From Actinomortierella ambigua (Eukaryota; Mortierellomycota; Mortierellomycetes; Mortierellales; Mortierellaceae): a DNA stretch of 39,638 bases. How positions within the stretch are numbered: position 1 is the stretch's first letter; each line of letters opens with the position of its first letter. A model generated the notes under the pieces. That model ran no database searches and was not told where the DNA came from. It saw only the letters and a program-made list of their open reading frames with translations. The translations under genes and the position numbers were made by a program. Shown here piece after piece: positions 35,396 through 39,638 of the stretch. The stretch lies in the NCBI GenBank assembly GCA_016098155.1, contig JAAAJB010000210.1, positions 13,957 to 53,594 on the forward strand, written 5' to 3'.

Positions 35396-35401
35396 AATAA
35401 A
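35396..35401 (+). terminator. Possible polyadenylation signal AATAAA
   Basis: A canonical AATAAA 137 nt past the stop codon of the Barentsz-like gene, in T-rich sequence, with another T run downstream. It fits a cleavage signal, but no transcript evidence is available. Confidence 0.4.
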
Positions 35402-35785
35402 ACTCCACTTTTTTTTCTTGTCGATACCCATGTCAATCCCCCCTACTATATGTGTAAACGACCTCTCATCTAACGCTGCCCTTTCATGGAAGACACCCAT
35501 GGTAGGGATGGGTATCAGAGCTTGCTATGTATGTGTAGCCCTTGGACTTCCAATGATGTTGAGGGCGTGAGAGTCGCTGTTAGTGCAAACATTGTAAACA
35601 AAAACGCATGTTCCCAAATCTCCTCGGAGCGACAAGAGTCAAAAAAAAAACAACAGGTATGAAAGCCTGTCCATTCATTCCTCTTCTTCCATCACCATTC
35701 TTCTCATCGCAAAGATCTCATCCGTTCCATTTACAAGTCCTGCTATTCTTTTTTTTAAAAAAAAAAATTAACAGACGTTCGCACC

Positions 35786-38700
35786 ATGGTACGTACCTAC
35801 CACAGAATCTGCTTGCCCTGCTACGGATACCAGCTTATCAACTGACCCCATTGCTCTCTCTCTCTCCTTGGCCTTCTAGTCTGCAATACAATCCATGTTG
35901 GTTTTAGGAAACCTTCTGGGCACAGGAGCCTACGGATCTGTCCATGAAGCTCGCTGGGGATGCCAACAATGTGCTGCAAAGACATTCTTCGTCACTCAGT
36001 CGGAATTTCACGATCGGGCTATCCAGAAAGAGATCAAGATCCTACAGAAGCTCAAGCACCGCAACATCGTCCAGTTCTACAGGACTCACGAGCAGGAAGA
36101 CCGCATCTATCTCATCATGGAGCTAGCCGAGAAAGGTACACTCACAAAGGCTATCAATGCCAACATATTGGACTGGCCAACCAAGACACGAATCGCTCAC
36201 GAGATTGCGCGTGGACTAGAGTACATCCATCAAGAAGACGTCCTTCACCGCGACCTCAAGAGCGCCAATGTGCTCCTGACAAGACACCTGGAAGCCAAAT
36301 TGGCCGACTTTGGACTCGCCCAGATGCGCTCCACTATGAGTATCAGCCAATCGGCATCGTCTAGAGAAAGGTTCGGTGGAACACTGAGATGGCTCGCACC
36401 AGAGCTCCTTACGGTGGACAAAGACACGCCTCCCTACTCGACAAAGTCAGACATCTACGCCTTCGGGGTGGTGATGTGGGAAATGGCTGCCAACTGTACA
36501 CAGCCCTACAAGAATCAACACAATACAGCGCTGATCGCCTTGCGTGTCACAAGTGGTCATCGTGAAACATTGCCAGAGGACACACCGACCGAGTACCGTG
36601 AGTATGTCGAACATTGTTGGCACCAGGATCCTGGCCAGCGACCTCACGCGAGCGAGGTAATACTGGTGCCAGAGATTGCTCGACAAGATACAGGTGACGA
36701 CGGCGACGAGGATGGCGATGATGGCGATGACGGCGACAATCCGACCATTCCATTCAGCTTCGATGATGATAATGATGGTGTCGATACTGCCACCCGTACT
36801 CACAACCACCAAGACAACATCCAATCCGAAACTCGAGCCAAAGCGGGCAATGGATGCATCCCACAGACCGATGATAATGTTGTACGGCACTTTAGCCAGG
36901 CAGCCAAGCGCGGCAACAACGATGCACAGTTGTTTCTTGCTTGGCTCTACAGTCATGGCGGAGGAGGTGTCGACAAGAGCGTGGAAAACTCAATCTGGTG
37001 GTACCACAAGGCGGCAAGGTGTGGCAACACTACAGCACAGCTTACACTCGGAGAGATGTACGAACAAGGCCAAGACGTAGAGGCCAGCGATGTGGAGGCT
37101 GCTAATTGGTACCGCAAAGCAGCTGTGCATGGTGTTGTCAAGGCACAACTCAAGATGGGCGAGATGTACGAACAAGGACGGGGCATACACGGGGACGACA
37201 CCGAGGCCTTCCGATGGTTCCGCATGGCAGCTGAGGATGGACACGTTGAGGCGCAGGTCAAGGTAGCCGCATGGTTCTCGCTTGGTCGGGGCGTCGAACA
37301 GAGCGATCCCAAGGCTTTCGAGTGGTTCACCAAGGCAGCTAAGCTGGGGTATTCACACGCACAGCTCATCCTTGGAGCAATGTACCTCGATGGACATGGG
37401 ATCGATCAGAACCACATTATGGCATTAAAGTGGTACACCAAAGCAGCCGAACAGGGTGATATAAAAGCGCAGTTCAACCTAGGATTCATGTACAGACGAG
37501 GAGAAGGGGTCAATCACAGTGACATCGAGGCAGCCAAGTGGTACACCAAGGCAGCCGATCAAGGACATGCGAAAGCACAGTACAACCTTGGAGTGATGTA
37601 CAAACAAGGACGAGGGGTCGAACAGAGCGATGTCGAGGCAGTCAGGTAGTACACCAAGGCAGCCGAGCAAGGGGATGCGGATGCACAGAACAACCTTGGA
37701 GTGATGTACGACCACGGACGAGGGGTCGATCAGAGCGATGTCGAGGCAGCCAAGTGGTACACAAAGGCAGCTGACCAAGGGAATGCGGATGCACAGAACA
37801 ACCTTGGAGTGATGTACTACTACGGACGAGGGGTCGATCGGAGCGATGTCGAGGCACTCAAGTGGTACGCCAAGGCAGCCGAGCAAGGGAATGCGGATGC
37901 ACAGTTCAGTCTTGGGGTGATGTACAGCCACGGGCGAGGGGTCGATCGGAGCGATGTCGAGGCAGTCAAGTGGTTCACTAAGGCAGCCGAGCAAGGGAAT
38001 GCGAAAGCACAGTTCGGTCTTGGAGTGATGTACGAACAAGAACGAGGGGTCGATCAGAGCGATGTCGAAGCAGTCAAATGGTACGCCAAGGCAGCCGAGC
38101 AAGGGCATGAGACCGCACAGCTCAACCTTGGATGGATGTACAGTCACGGACGAGGAGTCGATCAGAGCGATGTCCAGGCAGTCAAGTGGTACACCATGGC
38201 AGCCGAGCAAGGGAATGCGAAAGCACAGATGTCCCTTGCCTGGAGATACGATCTAGGACGTGGAGTCGATCAGAGCTACGTCGAGGCAGTCAAGTGGTTC
38301 GCCAAGTCAGCTGAACAGGGGAATGCGCATGCACAAAATGGTCTTGGCTGGCTATATGATCTTGGCAAAGGAGTCGATCAGAGCGACAGCATGGCATTCG
38401 CATGGTACAGCAAAAGTGCCATGCAAGACGACAAATATGCTCAGTTCAATCTTGGATTGATGTTTCAGCTTGGATTAGGGACAGATCGATCCTACATGAG
38501 GGCTCTTGACCTGTTCTGCAAGGCTGCTGAGGGCGAAGAGCCAAGTGCACCCTTTCATGTAGAATGGCTGACTACTATTGATAACCTTGATAGACGGGCG
38601 CCTGCCGATGATGCAGAGGCCATTGCGTTGCACCGTCGAGGAGCCAAGCAAGGATTTGCAGCGGCGCAGTATGGTCTTGCACGAATGTACGAGAAAGGCC

Positions 38701-38813
38701 GAGGTGTCATCATGGACAAGAGTGAGGCGATTAGGTGGTACAAGAAGGCTGCAGACCAAGGCCACGATGATGCGAAGGAGCGTTTGGAAATGCTTCAGAG
38801 GCACGTGGGTTAA
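35786..38813 (+). CDS. TKL-like protein kinase with Sel1 repeats, interrupted by an in-frame TAG
   Basis: The first coding exon is the ATG alone (35786-35788), followed by a 91-nt intron (35789-35879). The rest is one exon from 35880. The kinase domain (residues ~8-260) has an intact Gly loop (LLGTGAYGSV), Lys35, Glu52, HRDLKSANVLL with Asp126, DFG at 144-146 and APE at 174-176, so catalysis is expected. Its sequence is of the tyrosine-kinase-like Ser/Thr type. An Asp-rich linker (DDGDEDGDDGDDGD) separates it from about 18 Sel1 repeats of 36 residues, which are scaffolds for protein binding. Codon 591 (37647-37649) is TAG where every neighbouring unit has TGG or TTG/CTG. The frame then stays open to 38813. 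If the TAG is real, the product has 590 residues and seven repeats. If it were read through or were an error, it would have 978. A second copy begins 557 bp downstream. Ligand and pathway are unknown. Confidence 0.9.
35789..35879 (+). other. Intron directly after the start codon (copy 1)
   Basis: The donor GTACGT follows the ATG without any other coding base. The acceptor is CTTCTAG, before TCTGCAATA. A CTGAC branch-like element and a CT tract precede the acceptor. The element and surrounding bases are conserved in the second copy (ATACCA.CTTATCAACTGACCCCATTGC against the matching stretch at 39409-39434). Confidence 0.75.
36999..38510 (+). repeat. Fourteen tandem 108-bp Sel1-coding units
   Basis: The first codon of each unit recurs at exactly 108-bp steps: 36999, 37107, 37215, 37323, 37431, 37539, 37647, 37755, 37863, 37971, 38079, 38187, 38295 and 38403. 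Units from 37539 to about 38294 are nearly identical in DNA, sharing phrases such as GAGCGATGTCGAGGCAGTCAA. This points to recent duplication or gene conversion in the centre, with more diverged edge units. Confidence 0.95.
37647..37649 (+). other. Premature TAG in the Sel1 array
   Basis: The sequence GTCAGGTAGTACACC stands where sibling units have GTCAAGTGGTACACC. Two G/A differences change Lys-Trp to Arg-stop. No second stop or frameshift occurs in the next 387 codons. Confidence 0.85.
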
Positions 38814-39370
38814 AGACGGCGTATTGACCATTCCAGAAGGTTGCCCTGTCTGACCCTCACATCGCTAATGGTTTCAGGGAAAGTTGACACTCCTAAGAAA
38901 TGGAAAGAATATCGCGTCGGATTAGCCCTATCAATGAAAATGAACGGAGGACGAACGTAGAGTAGAATCAGAATGCAAAGAGACCCTATCCTCATCCCCC
39001 GAACCACCACTACAGACCAATGAACACCCATGGTCCCTATAAAGGCTATGTCCTGTTCCTCTCAGCTCAAGATGACTTTTCAAACACTGACATCCAGGCG
39101 AGTTGCTGCAACGATTGATGGGAATACTGGCGCAAAGACCGAAAGCAAGTGGGGTAAAACTCCAAGGAGTAGTGTTGTGTACACCATGCACGCCCAAAAA
39201 TCCACAAAAAAAGTATCTGTGGGAAAAACTTGCGCCCTCACTCAATCAGCTCAATCTCTCATCTCTCATTTCTCCCATTAACAGCAGAGGTCATTTCATT
39301 CTTTCACCTCCATCCAATTCCGTACACACATTCTTTGGTTCACCTTCTGCTCCTACCATTCACTCCCGCC
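38814..39370. promoter_or_regulatory. Spacer and promoter between tandem kinase-Sel1 copies
   Basis: These 557 bp hold the end of the first transcript and the promoter and leader of the second copy. No gene is seen. The last ~150 bp are T/C-rich (TTCATTCTTTCACCTCCATC), like the leader upstream of 35786, consistent with duplication of the upstream region as well. Confidence 0.5.
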
Positions 39371-39434
39371 ATGGTAAGCCTGTCTCAAAGATATGTGCAG
39401 TTGTGGATACCAACCTATCGACTGACCCCATTGC

Positions 39435-39478
<44 letters not shown>

Positions 39479-39638
39479 TCTCTCTCTTTGGCTTTCCAGG
39501 CCTCAATGCAATCCATGTTGGTTTTAGGAGATCTTCTCGGCTCTGGAGGCTATGGATCTGTCCACAACGCTCGCTGGGGATGTCAGCAATGTGCTGCAAA
39601 GTCATTCCACGTTTCACGCGAGGATTTCCACGAGCACG
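39371..39638 (+). CDS. Second kinase-Sel1 gene copy, 5' part only
   Basis: The ATG is at 39371-39373, followed at once by an intron (39374-39499, GT-AG, 126 nt), then an exon from 39500 that runs off the window. The 47 visible residues begin MASMQSMLVLGDLLGSGGYG and include RWGCQQCAAKSF. That is the same Gly loop and catalytic Lys context as the copy at 35786, with conservative changes (NLLGTGAYG against DLLGSGGYG). The extension MASMQSM is encoded in frame upstream of the internal Met, which supports the ATG-only first exon. Whether this copy has an intact Sel1 array cannot be seen. Confidence 0.85.
39436..39488 (+). repeat. (CT)n microsatellite in intron 1 of kinase copy 2
   Basis: About 25 CT units, interrupted once by TAT, form the polypyrimidine tract just before the TTTCCAG acceptor. 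The equivalent tract in copy 1 has only about 8 units. Confidence 0.9.

Noticed and set aside
37635..37755. An intron (CAG/GTAGTA donor) that would remove the TAG in the Sel1 array
   Set aside because: The acceptors I checked about one repeat downstream either break the frame or produce a junction that disrupts the 36-residue periodicity, so a nonsense codon is the simpler reading.

Overview
The window is nuclear DNA from a fungus, most likely an early-diverging lineage of the Mortierella type (Mucoromycota/Mortierellomycota). This is inferred from gene content and gene structure, not from a database match. Most genes are split by short GT-AG introns of about 85-280 nt. Intergenic DNA is full of CT, GT and GAAA microsatellites and homopolymers. 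There is a TKL-like kinase fused to Sel1 repeats, a family that is expanded in such fungi. There are also a Barentsz-like exon-junction protein and a CENP-M homologue, both of which I believe the model yeasts lack. Two 10-N assembly gaps are present (11831-11840 and 28104-28113).

Left part (1-9531): three minus-strand genes. They are coronin (six exons, 1765-4108), a TXNDC9/phosducin-like-3 thioredoxin-fold protein (five exons, 5349-6565), and a single-exon protein that may have a tubby-C/LURP-like fold (8659-9531). From 9532 to 20875 there are 11.3 kb with no gene that I can support. That stretch is rich in simple repeats and holds a 53-bp perfect inverted repeat abutting the first gap.

Middle part (20876-28751): VPS33 (nine exons, minus) is divergent from a YhfC-like polytopic membrane protein (two exons, plus), with 428 bp between their start codons. 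An arginine/serine-rich nuclear-type protein (plus) follows. It ends 80 bp from the convergent end of a three-exon CENP-M homologue (minus), whose second intron contains the second gap. This CENP-M keeps a near-complete P-loop and a TKxD motif, which the human pseudo-GTPase has lost. I regard it as the most interesting gene here.

Right part (30890-39638): a four-exon, 1350-residue, low-complexity protein with the two short motifs of the Barentsz/CASC3 eIF4AIII-binding region. It is followed by two tandem copies of a kinase-Sel1 gene. The first copy has an intact kinase domain and about 18 Sel1 units, with an in-frame TAG replacing a conserved Trp codon at unit 8. The second copy runs off the window. 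In both copies the first coding exon appears to consist of the ATG alone.

The genes do not form one pathway; this is a normal mixed eukaryotic neighbourhood (actin, folding, vacuolar fusion, kinetochore, mRNA, signalling). Exon coordinates were worked out by hand from splice consensus, reading frame and family conservation. Every multi-exon model sums to a whole number of codons.
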